24,867 nt of DNA from Planctomycetota bacterium. GTDB lineage: Bacteria > Planctomycetota > PUPC01 > DSUN01. Shown here one piece after another: positions 7,230 to 14,460 of the stretch; position 1 is the first letter of the stretch, and every line of letters begins with the position of its first letter. The translations under genes and the position numbers were made by a program. The stretch is taken from assembly GCA_016872875.1 (NCBI GenBank), contig VGYW01000080.1, forward strand, positions 1-24,867, given 5' to 3'. The notes under the pieces are model-generated. The model did not search any database and was not told the origin of the DNA. It worked only from the letters and a program-made list of their open reading frames with translations.

Positions 7230-8074
7230 GGCTTCTCCTCCTCAACCACGAGGTCGGGGGAGACGAATTCGCGGAGCTTGGCCCCCACCAGGCCGTCGAG
7301 GGTGAAGCCCGCGGCCTTGCACATCGCGCACCGGCCCCGCAGGCCCACGATCACGTGGTTGCCGTCAACGTCAATCAGCTCGATGTCCCCGCCATCCTGC
7401 TGGAGCATGGGCCGGACCTCGCGCTGGAGGACCTCCTCGATGAGCTGGATTTTGCGGATGGTGGTGAGGCGCGGCTTGGGCGGCTCGGGCTTCTCGGGCC
7501 GCAGCGGCTGGCCCTGGATGCGCGCGATGATCGCGCGTATCTGGTCCTGGCACCCGCCGCAGCCGCCGCCCGCCTTGCAGTAGTTCGTGACCTCCTCGAC
7601 GGCGTGGAGGTTGTTCTCGCGGATGACCCGCTCGATCTCGGGCTCGGTGACGCCGAAGCAGGTGCAGATGACCTTGCCCTCCAGGACGTGAGCGGTGCGC
7701 TTGCCGCCGGAGCGGTAGAACTCGATGGCGGCTTCGAGCGCCTCGCGGCCCATGACCGAGCAGTGCATCTTCTGCTCGGGGAGGCCGCCGAGGACGTTCG
7801 CGATGTCCTGATTCGTCACCCGCGCCGCCTCGTCGAGGGTCATCCCCTTGATCAGTTCGGTGAGGACAGAGGATGAGGCGATGGCGGAGGCGCAGCCGAA
7901 GGTCTGGAAGCGCGCGTCGGCGATACGCCCGTCGGAGCCGAGCTTGAACGTCAGCTTCAGCGCGTCCCCGCATGCCATCGAGCCGACCTCGCCCACCCCG
8001 TCGGCATTCTCGAGCACCCCCACGTTCCGCGGGTTGCGGAAATGATCCATCACCTTCGACGTATAGTCCCACAT
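7226..8074 (-). CDS. Fe-S cluster scaffold NifU, three-domain form (282 aa)
   Basis: NifU assembles Fe-S clusters from sulfur given by NifS. All three domains are present. An IscU-like scaffold (1-125) carries C35, C61 and C105 plus D37. A BFD-like [2Fe-2S] domain (about 133-185) carries C137, C139, C172 and C175. A C-terminal Nfu domain (about 205-275) carries the C249-x-x-C252 pair. The ATG at 8074 follows GGGGGA. The gene heads a nifU-nifS pair from the promoter at 8104-8132. No nitrogenase or other nif gene is nearby, so it most likely serves general Fe-S assembly, as NIF-type systems do in several anaerobes, rather than nitrogen fixation. Confidence 0.94.
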   Translation of the reverse strand: MWDYTSKVMDHFRNPRNVGVLENADGVGEVGSMACGDALKLTFKLGSDGRIADARFQTFGCASAIASSSVLTELIKGMTLDEAARVTNQDIANVLGGLPEQKMHCSVMGREALEAAIEFYRSGGKRTAHVLEGKVICTCFGVTEPEIERVIRENNLHAVEEVTNYCKAGGGCGGCQDQIRAIIARIQGQPLRPEKPEPPKPRLTTIRKIQLIEEVLQREVRPMLQQDGGDIELIDVDGNHVIVGLRGRCAMCKAAGFTLDGLVGAKLREFVSPDLVVEEEKP

Positions 8075-8103
8075 AGCAGTTGTCCCCCTTTCCAGCTACC
8101 AGT

Positions 8104-8132
8104 ATTCTCCCGGACGCCCCGTACCGTGTCAA
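8104..8132 (-). promoter_or_regulatory. Sigma-70-type promoter for nifUS
   Basis: Perfect TTGACA (8127-8132), a 17-base spacer, then GAGAAT (8104-8109) on the minus strand. Transcription would begin near 8097, about 23 bases before the nifU ATG. No IscR-like or Rrf2-like operator was recognised. Confidence 0.7.
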
Positions 8133-8167
8133 GGCCCGCCGCTGATCACCGCAACATGGCGCCTCCG

Positions 8168-8241
8168 CCGCGTGGAGTTCGCGTCACCGCTGGGTCTTGC
8201 CCAGTTGGACGACGGCTGGCAACTACAGCGACCGCTCGCCA
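8168..8241 (+). repeat. Left arm of an imperfect inverted repeat around the palindrome array
   Basis: The arm includes TCGCGTCACC, CCCAGTTGGACG, GCTGGCAACT and GCTCGCC. It matches the reverse complement of 8865-8939 at roughly 70% of positions. The matched block also contains a short internal hairpin (CTGGG/CCCAG). It lies in the gene-less stretch 8075-9053. Confidence 0.6.
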
Positions 8242-8384
8242 CACCCTTTGGCGCAATGATGGCTCAGCGCACCGCGGCTCGCGTCCCGCCGAAGCGGTCT
8301 GGATGGGGCGATGGCTGCCCACTGCCATCTGGAGCCGACCGCAGCTTGCGGACCGCGCCTGCCGCGCACTGTGCGATATGATGG

Positions 8385-8679
8385 TCTAACATTCTACAGG
8401 ATGTTTGATCATCGCCACGGGACATGACCCCATGGCTCGCTCCCATGCGCCGGCGTCCAGGCGGGAAATACCCAAACATTCCACAGAATGTTTCAACATC
8501 TCACAGGTCCCCCTTACCTCACGGCTGGCAAGTTGCGTTCGCGGAGTGCGCGGTACGACGATCAAACATTCTATAGAATGTTTGATCATCACAACAAGAA
8601 GCCCCCTCGCAGCCAGACTCCCGCGGGCTGGGGCTGTGGCGGAGGGTATTCGAACATTCTGTAGAATGTTTGAGCATCA
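8385..8679. repeat. Four regularly spaced 28-bp palindromic repeats (CRISPR-like layout, not CRISPR)
   Basis: The repeat core AAACATTC-NNNN-GAATGTTT is followed by a less conserved GATCATC-type tail. AACATTC starts at 8388, 8475, 8565 and 8653, giving steps of 87, 90 and 88 bp. Spacers of about 59-62 bp are unrelated to each other by eye. Loops are TACA, CACA, TATA and TGTA. The third copy extends to a perfect 28-bp palindrome at 8560-8587. The first copy has one broken pair. No cas gene or long A/T leader is present. Confidence 0.85.
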
Positions 8680-8864
8680 CGCGGGCACCCCCGTCACACC
8701 ACGGCGATTCGCCGGTTGCCTGGCAAGGCCACCGATTCTCATGCTGGGTGTCGGCCCCACTGAAGGGGGGCAGGGCGGCGGCGACCGAGGGGCCGTTCCG
8801 GTGGAAAGCAGCTACCGTCCCCCTCCTCCGGCCCCCCCCTGCCGCCGGTCCGAGAAGAAAGGGG

Positions 8865-8939
8865 GGCGAGCTTTTGGCGGCAGCTGCCAGTCACCGTCCC
8901 ACTGGGACAGGCCCGGTGGTGACGCGAGCTTCACACGGA
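8865..8939 (-). repeat. Right arm of the imperfect inverted repeat around the palindrome array
   Basis: This is the reverse-complement partner of 8168-8241. The pair encloses about 620 bp that includes all four palindromes. Further right, 8960-9053 holds an overlapping repeat (GTAACGCCAGCGTGTCGCTG) and no gene. Confidence 0.6.
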
Positions 8940-9053
8940 TGGGGTGTCCGGAGCCAGGCTTTGTACGACAATGCGCTGGCGCGTGTAACGCCAGCGTGTC
9001 GCTGGCCTCCCGAGGGCGCCGGGACGGCGGCGCTACGAATTGCCGTACAGAGC

Positions 9054-9902
9054 CTAGGCTTTGCCAACGGCGCCGGTGAGGCGGAGCCATTTTTCGGCGA
9101 TGGCGGCGAAGGCGTCCATCGCCTCGTGGAGCGCCCAGGGCACCCAGAGCTTCTCGCCGGCGCTCCAGCGCTTGACGAGGACCTCGCGGAGGGCGCGGTT
9201 GAGCTCGCTTGCGACGTTGACCTTTGCGATGCCGAGGGATATGGCGCGGGCCAGATCGTCGGGCGGGGTGCCGCTGCCGCCGTGGAGGACGAGGGGGATG
9301 CCCGCCGCCTCCCGCAGCTTGGCCAGGAGCTCGAAGTCGAGCTTCGGCGGCGCGGTGTAGTTGCCGTGGAGGTTGCCGAAGGAGACGGCGAGGCAGTCCA
9401 CGCCCGTGGCCTGGACGTACGCCTTGGCTTCGGCGGGGTCGGAGAGCGCGGTGTGGCCCTTGCCCTCGCCAGTGACCTCGTCCACGCGGCCCACGGCGCC
9501 GATCTCGCCTTCGACCGTCACGCCGCGCGGGCGAGCCAGTCCGACGACGCGGCGGAGGGCCGCCGCGTTCTCGGCGAAGGGCTTGGTCGAGTAGTCGAGC
9601 ATCACGGAGGTGAAGCCTGCGGCAAGGCAGGCCTCGACGGACTCCATCGTGTTGCCGTGGTCGAGGTGGAGGGCGGCAGGGACGCCGCGGCGGGCGGCCA
9701 GCGTGCGGGCGGTGTCGGCCAACGCCCCGTAGGAGAGGAGGAGTTCGCCCGGCCCGGTCATCAGTATGACCGGTGCGCGGCGCCGCTCGGCCACGCGGAG
9801 CACCGCGTCAATCGTCTCGGCGTTCCAGATGCAGAAGCTGGGCACAGCGTAGCCGCGCCGGAGCGCGTCGCCGAGGAGTTGAGCCATCGCAACGAAATCC
9901 AC
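9054..9902 (-). CDS. Class II fructose/tagatose-bisphosphate aldolase (282 aa)
   Basis: This zinc-dependent aldolase splits a ketose-1,6-bisphosphate into DHAP and glyceraldehyde-3-phosphate. Motifs are ALHLDHG with proton-transfer D81 and zinc ligand H82, VEGEIGAVGRVDEV (130-143), FGNLHGNY with zinc ligand H179, VLHGGSGTP with zinc ligand H207, and KVNVASEL (227-234) in the phosphate/DHAP region. The length matches the GatY/KbaY/FbaA group. Tagatose versus fructose specificity cannot be read by eye; the galactosidase-rich setting favours tagatose weakly. The GTG start at 9902 follows GAGGTGA. It was probably the last gene of the operon beginning at 17039, and a 126-bp element now sits at its junction with the upstream gene. 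Confidence 0.88.
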   Translation of the reverse strand: MDFVAMAQLLGDALRRGYAVPSFCIWNAETIDAVLRVAERRRAPVILMTGPGELLLSYGALADTARTLAARRGVPAALHLDHGNTMESVEACLAAGFTSVMLDYSTKPFAENAAALRRVVGLARPRGVTVEGEIGAVGRVDEVTGEGKGHTALSDPAEAKAYVQATGVDCLAVSFGNLHGNYTAPPKLDFELLAKLREAAGIPLVLHGGSGTPPDDLARAISLGIAKVNVASELNRALREVLVKRWSAGEKLWVPWALHEAMDAFAAIAEKWLRLTGAVGKA

Positions 9903-9917
9903 GCTTCACCTCGTTAG

Positions 9918-10043
9918 CTTCTGTTGCGGGAAGTGGAAGGGGGCTGCTGCCCCATTCACAGGCCAGAGGCCTGTGCCACCAAGCCCCTCGCCTCGGCGGT
10001 GGCACAGGCGTCCCGCCTGTGATCGCACTTTCCGCGACGCGAA
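9918..10043. mobile_element. 126-bp MITE-like element with 8-bp target duplication
   Basis: The element is flanked by identical CTCGTTAG at 9910-9917 and 10044-10051. Its ends are imperfect inverted repeats: left CTTCTGTTGCGGGAAGTG, right (reverse complement) TTCGCGTCGCGGAAAGTG. Inside are two short palindromes of the TGGCACAGGC...GCCTGTG family. It has no coding capacity of its own. On the minus strand it supplies the last 22 or so residues and the stop codon of the 1500-aa gene. Removing it with one copy of the 8-mer gives ...CTA ACG AGG TGA, so the gene would end right there, three bases before the aldolase GTG. Confidence 0.85.
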
Positions 10044-13000
10044 CTCGTTAGTGTTCTGCCTGCCCACTCGATGCGCGTGCCGTCGAAGAGAAGGAGTTGG
10101 GGCTTGGTGCCGCCCAGACGGATGAGGCCGGCCCTCCCCTCGAACGCAAGCTGTCCCTCGCGGAACTTCAAGGGCTCCGCGGTGAGGAACAGGTAGTCCT
10201 CGAAACCAGGGCCTTTGATGTGATAGCCCGGTCCGATGGGCTTGATGTCAAGCGGCTTGCCGCCCGGCTCGGTCCAGAAGATGAGGTTCAGATGGCCATC
10301 GCCGCCCTTCCGCGTCAACACGAGCTTCTGCTGGTTAAGGAGGGGATCGGTCGAGACCTCGACCTTGGCCGGCTCCTTGCCGAGGGGGTAGATGAGCACG
10401 TCGAGGCCGAGGCGGCCGGGGCACAGGAAATGATCGCCGCGGCGCTCGATCTTGCGGACGAGGAGGGGAAGGACGAAGTTGCTCTCGCCGTCTGCGTCGT
10501 CGCGGACAGCGAAGTAGTCGTTCTTGGCGAAGACGATGGTGCGGGCGACCTTGTGCTCGGGGAAGAAGCCGCGGCAGTAGTCGGCGGCGGGGTGGAGGGA
10601 GAAGCGCTCGATGGTGCCATTGCCCACGTAGCGGTGGTCAGGACCAACGGTGATGGTGGCGTGGCGGGCGGGGACGAAGTTCTCGTCGCCGTCCAGCGAG
10701 AGCGGGCGGTTGGCGGCATAGAGGACGAAGCTGCCCTCGGAGGCGTGGTAACGGTAGCCGCCCTTGCCGCACTTGAAGAGGAGGTAGCTCTCCTGGGGCG
10801 TGCCGCAGGCGTCGCGGAAGCAGAAGCCGTAGTCGGGCAGGTTCTCGGAGGCCAGCGGCTTCATCGCGGCTCGCTCGACGAAGCGGGGGTCGTCGAGGTT
10901 GAGGGCGAGGAGGCCCTTGAGGTTGATGCCGGCCTTCCCCTCCGTCTCGCGGCCGCCGGCGGTCCAGGCGGCGAATAGCTGTTCGGCGAGGGCCTTGTGG
11001 CCGAGGCGTCGGGCGACCGCGGCGGCGAGGGCGTAGGCGTCGTAGACGGGGTGGCCGCCGTCGCCGCCGTGGTCGCCCACGCCGGGGTGGCGGCGGCCCT
11101 TCGGCACATCCGCGTAGCTCGTCCCCTGCGGCAGGCCGTCTATGCACGGGTCGTTGCTCAGGGGGTGTTGGGGCGTGAGGGTGCGGATGCCGAAGTTGAG
11201 GAAGAGGTCGAACTTCGGCCAATCGTGGGGGTCGTAGCGTCCTGTAGCCACAAGCGTCCCGCTTGTGGTCCGATACCCGCAGTTGACGAGTCGGGCGTTC
11301 ATGGCGGCGATGGTGCGAAGGCTCCAGAGGTAGTAGCAGCCGAGGTTCTCCTGCCACTTGCCGCTCTGGTCGGAGGTGAAGGCGGCGATGGATTCGCGGA
11401 GCTGGTTGAGCGCGGTGTCCACGAGCCGCTTGGAGTCGGGATTGTTCGGGAAGCAGACGGCGTAGGCCACGATGGCGTCGAGGCGGCTGAAGTCGAAGTT
11501 GCGGTGCCCCGCGTGGTAGCGCCAGGCCATGAAGTCGCCCCCCGCGAGGGCGTGGGCGGCGAACATCATCTTGGCTCGGAGCACGCGGCGCTCGGCCTCC
11601 GAGAAGAGATTGGCGTTCACGAGCGCGTCGTAGGCGTCGGCGCTCTGGTAGGGCAGGCCGCGCATGCCCACGGGCGAGTAGGCGGCGGCGCGGGTCTTGC
11701 CCGCGCGGATGCCGGCCACCCTATCTCCGCGTGGCGCAACGTCGCGGGCCTCCCATGCCTTCTCGGGCTTGCCGGTGAGGAGGAACTCCGTCGCCGCGGG
11801 CGGCCCCTCGAAGAAGCGCGTGGTGAACCACTGGACCTCTTTCGGCTGAACGATTCCCTGGAGTAGGGGGCTGGCCTTGAGGCGCTCGACGGCCCGCGCC
11901 AAGTCGTCCCGCCGCACGCTCAGGCGCGGGTGGGCATCCACGGGCTCTTCGTCCCAGTCGAGCACAAGGTCCTTGTACCAATCGAGGCTGACCTCGCCAA
12001 CGCTGGTGCGGAGGTCTGCGATCTTGTTGGGGGCGTCCTCCTTGTCCACGACGGCGAGGCCATAGCGCCGTTCGCCGGCGAAGAGGGAGTAGGTGAAGTA
12101 GGCTTCGCCCTTGTCCTCGAAGGCGTCAATCGCCTCGCGGCCGCCGGCCTTCGGGTCGCCGCTGTAGCGGCTCTTGTCGCCGAGCACCTCGGCCCGCCAG
12201 CGCTCCTGGCTCTGCACCGTCCAGTCGCCGGGGTGGATGGGGAAGGTGGCAATGAGGTCACGCTTCTCTGCTCCCTCTCCCTTGGGGAGAGGGCCGGGGT
12301 GAGGGTGCTTCTCCGCGGCCTCGTTGAAGAAGCCGACGGAATCGCCCTCGCCCGGCGGCGCCCACATGACGTAGCGCGGCATCTCGATGAGCCGCTTCCT
12401 CTCGCGGCAGGCGATGGCCTGGATGTGGAGCTTGTTGATCCAGCCGAGGGCAACTCGGTTGGGCTCGAGGCCGTCATAGGCGCTGAAGCGGAACTCCACG
12501 GGCAGGCCGCTGCACCGCTCGCTCACGATCACGTATGGCTCGCCGGCGTGGAACGATAGCGTAGCCTGGTAGCTCCCACCCTCCTCGAAGGCATATTCGA
12601 GCCGCAGGCGGCGCAGCAGCGGCCCCTCCTCCACCCAGGCCGAGCGGAGGGCAGCGACCTGGCCCCGCCCGACAAACGTCCCCTTCCCGCGCCAGGCCCC
12701 GTCGGGGCCTTTGACCGCGAGGATGGGCGGCGGGGCCGCCGACACGTGCATCGCCCCCGCCCGAGGCAGTCCCGTCGGCACGCGGAACGCGGCGGCTCCG
12801 GTGGAGACTTCCAACAGGTTCGGCTCGATCTTCTGGACGCTGATGCCCGGTTCTAGGTTGGTGGCACGGGCATCTTGTGGTGGCACAGGCATCTTGCCTG
12901 TGGCACCCACAGGCGGGACGCCTGTGCCACCATCACTCCCGAACAGGGAGAATGCGACGCATCCCATCGCGGGGAGCGCCGTGAAGAAGGTGAGCGTGCC

Positions 13001-14458
13001 CTTTCGTCCATCCTCGGAAGTGAACTGGAACGGCACGGGCTTTCCGGCGGCGTCGAGGAGGCGGAGGGAGGAGGGCTTGATGCGGCGCGGCAGCTCGACG
13101 GCGTAGTGGAGGGGCGAGCGGGGCCAGGGGCGCTCGGTCCAGTCGCGGAGGACAAATGTCCTCACAGGCCGGAGGCCTGTGCCACCAGGATTGGGCGGGG
13201 GCGGGTCGGGCAGGCGCTTGAGCGGGGTGCGGCCGAAGCGGATGTCGAACGTCTTGTGCTGGTTCTGCTCGAGGTCGAAGCGGGTGGGGCCGAAGACGGT
13301 GGAGAGGCCGGTGGGCGGGTCGTCGGGGCGCGTGGCGGCGAGGAAGTCGTAGGTGGTGTGCCAGGCGAGGTTGCGGAAGGCGTAGCGGCCGGCGGCGTCG
13401 GCCTTCGTGCGGCTGACGATGAGGTGGCGTTCCTCGCGGATGGGCGACTGGCGGGCGAGGGCGACGGTTGCGCCCGGCACGGGCCGCCCCCGGTCGTCGA
13501 GCACACGGCCCTCGACCGACGGCATGGCCTTCAGGTTCCGCTCGGCCTCGGCGCGCAGCCGGTCGTTGAGGTGGGGCAGAATCCGCTTCGTCTCATCAAC
13601 CGCGCGGTCGTAATGGCCGTCGAGCACGTAGAGGCCGGGCGTGCTCGCGTGGCAGTGCTCGACCCACTTGCCCTTCGGCCAGGTCTCGGCGTACCAGGCG
13701 TAGACCTTCGCTCCGCGCTCGGGGCCTTCGGCGCGGAGGTAGGCCAGGGCGAGGGCGTGGAGGGTTTGGCGAGCCCAATCGCTGTCGGGCCACTCGCGGA
13801 CGATCTCTTGCTTCGCTTGGCGCGACTCCTCGTCCTTGCCTTGCATGGCGAGGTTGTGGGCAAGGCGCTCGTGCATCTCCTTCTTCACCTCGGGCGTCTT
13901 CGCGTTGGCGATGGCCTGGCGGGCGAGATCGAGGGACTCCTTCTGCCGCCGGGTGCGGAGGCAGACTTCGGCCAGGATGTCGAGAAGGCGCGAGTCGCCA
14001 GGGAAGCGCTTGAGGGCTTCGGCGGCGACGGCCTCGGCGCCCTCGAGCCAATCGCGGCGCGGGTTGAGCAGTGGGCGGGCCGCCTTGCACGCCACCTCGA
14101 CCGTGACCTTCTCCCCGTATCGCTCGGCCATCGCCTTGTAGAGGTCGAGGGAGCGGTAGGCCGCGGAGTCGGCGATGGCGAAGACGAACAGCTCCAGCCC
14201 CTCTTTCTCGGGAAAGTCCTTTGGAAGTGCCTTGAGCGCCTCGATCCGCGCATCGCCGGATATGGCGCGGATGAGCGCCGTGTGGACGGCGACCGCGTGC
14301 TCGGGGGCCAGGGGCGTCATGAGGAGGGCTCGGCATTCGGCCTCGACGGCCGCCGCGTCGTTGATCTTCTGGAGCGAGCGGAGCCGCGCCAGCGGGTCGC
14401 TCTCGCCCGCGGGAGCGAGCGCCGCGCCCAAGAGCCAGGCCACAAGCACGCGGCACAT
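9956..14458 (-). CDS. Large secreted protein: TPR-like, CarboxypepD_reg and heparinase II/III-like regions (1500 aa)
   Basis: The ATG at 14458 starts a short signal peptide (MCRVLVAWLLGAALAPAGES), follows GGAG at 8 bases and sits 2 bases after the upstream GNAT stop. Residues about 20-310 are helical TPR-like repeats. Residues 314-400 match a carboxypeptidase-regulatory-like beta domain (VEGRVLDDRGRPVPGATV, ADAAGRYAF). A beta-rich part follows. Residues about 930-1260 resemble an (alpha/alpha) toroid (FMAWRYHAGHRNFDFSRLDA). Residues about 1270-1470 resemble the beta-sandwich of heparinase II/III-like lyases (PLSLDGDENFVPARHATI). Polysaccharide lyase or glycosidase activity is inferred; catalytic residues are not assigned. 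The gene carries in-frame repeats near residues 424-432, 509-533, 715-732 and 1063-1072. Its last 28 or so residues lie in or beside the element at 9918-10043. Confidence 0.8.
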   Translation of the reverse strand: MCRVLVAWLLGAALAPAGESDPLARLRSLQKINDAAAVEAECRALLMTPLAPEHAVAVHTALIRAISGDARIEALKALPKDFPEKEGLELFVFAIADSAAYRSLDLYKAMAERYGEKVTVEVACKAARPLLNPRRDWLEGAEAVAAEALKRFPGDSRLLDILAEVCLRTRRQKESLDLARQAIANAKTPEVKKEMHERLAHNLAMQGKDEESRQAKQEIVREWPDSDWARQTLHALALAYLRAEGPERGAKVYAWYAETWPKGKWVEHCHASTPGLYVLDGHYDRAVDETKRILPHLNDRLRAEAERNLKAMPSVEGRVLDDRGRPVPGATVALARQSPIREERHLIVSRTKADAAGRYAFRNLAWHTTYDFLAATRPDDPPTGLSTVFGPTRFDLEQNQHKTFDIRFGRTPLKRLPDPPPPNPGGTGLRPVRTFVLRDWTERPWPRSPLHYAVELPRRIKPSSLRLLDAAGKPVPFQFTSEDGRKGTLTFFTALPAMGCVAFSLFGSDGGTGVPPVGATGKMPVPPQDARATNLEPGISVQKIEPNLLEVSTGAAAFRVPTGLPRAGAMHVSAAPPPILAVKGPDGAWRGKGTFVGRGQVAALRSAWVEEGPLLRRLRLEYAFEEGGSYQATLSFHAGEPYVIVSERCSGLPVEFRFSAYDGLEPNRVALGWINKLHIQAIACRERKRLIEMPRYVMWAPPGEGDSVGFFNEAAEKHPHPGPLPKGEGAEKRDLIATFPIHPGDWTVQSQERWRAEVLGDKSRYSGDPKAGGREAIDAFEDKGEAYFTYSLFAGERRYGLAVVDKEDAPNKIADLRTSVGEVSLDWYKDLVLDWDEEPVDAHPRLSVRRDDLARAVERLKASPLLQGIVQPKEVQWFTTRFFEGPPAATEFLLTGKPEKAWEARDVAPRGDRVAGIRAGKTRAAAYSPVGMRGLPYQSADAYDALVNANLFSEAERRVLRAKMMFAAHALAGGDFMAWRYHAGHRNFDFSRLDAIVAYAVCFPNNPDSKRLVDTALNQLRESIAAFTSDQSGKWQENLGCYYLWSLRTIAAMNARLVNCGYRTTSGTLVATGRYDPHDWPKFDLFLNFGIRTLTPQHPLSNDPCIDGLPQGTSYADVPKGRRHPGVGDHGGDGGHPVYDAYALAAAVARRLGHKALAEQLFAAWTAGGRETEGKAGINLKGLLALNLDDPRFVERAAMKPLASENLPDYGFCFRDACGTPQESYLLFKCGKGGYRYHASEGSFVLYAANRPLSLDGDENFVPARHATITVGPDHRYVGNGTIERFSLHPAADYCRGFFPEHKVARTIVFAKNDYFAVRDDADGESNFVLPLLVRKIERRGDHFLCPGRLGLDVLIYPLGKEPAKVEVSTDPLLNQQKLVLTRKGGDGHLNLIFWTEPGGKPLDIKPIGPGYHIKGPGFEDYLFLTAEPLKFREGQLAFEGRAGLIRLGGTKPQLLLFDGTRIEWAGRTLTSSRRGKCDHRRDACATAEARGLVAQASGL
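11242..11269 (-). repeat. In-frame CAAGCGTCCCGCTTG-type repeat inside the 1500-aa gene
   Basis: It encodes the TTSGTLVATG stretch between NCGYR and YDPHDW. Nearly the same DNA occurs at 2958-2984 between genes, and in another frame it gives the same SGTLVATG peptide. No clear target duplication longer than 4 bp was found. Confidence 0.75.
12262..12313 (-). mobile_element. 38-bp repeat element with 7-bp duplication, inserted in frame
   Basis: GCTTCTC occurs at 12262-12268 and 12307-12313. Between them lies a 38-bp sequence with a hairpin of CCCTCTCCC and GGGAGAGGG. Element plus one duplication is 45 bp, exactly 15 codons. The protein reads EK-HPHPGPLPKGEGA-EK, with the EK pair duplicated by the target repeat. 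Removal restores NEAAEKRDLIATF. Confidence 0.82.
12858..12932 (-). repeat. In-frame triple module of the TGGCACAGGC/GCCTGTGCCA repeat
   Basis: Three partial copies lie end to end inside the 1500-aa gene and encode GGTGVPPVGATGKMPVPP followed by a diverged third copy. The same DNA family occurs at 9956-10022 and 13162-13187. Confidence 0.8.
13162..13187 (-). repeat. In-frame TGGCACAGGC-type palindrome
   Basis: It encodes GGTGLRPV between a proline-rich linker (DPPPPNP) and RTFVLRDW. It lies in a likely inter-domain linker of the 1500-aa protein. Confidence 0.75.
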
Positions 14459-14460
14459 CG

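Noticed and set aside
8385..8679. CRISPR array
   Set aside because: Repeats are degenerate, only four copies are present, spacers are about 60 bp, and there is no cas gene or leader. Perfect palindromic repeats with variable loops fit a binding-site or hairpin array better.
8405..9079. Coding region across the palindrome array
   Set aside because: The frame consists of repeat-derived peptides (KHSIECL-like) and arginine/proline-rich filler, with no ribosome-binding site or recognisable domain.
11242..11269. Target duplication (GGAC) around the in-frame repeat
   Set aside because: Only 4 bp match and excision between them would remove 29 bp and break the frame, so a duplication is not supported.
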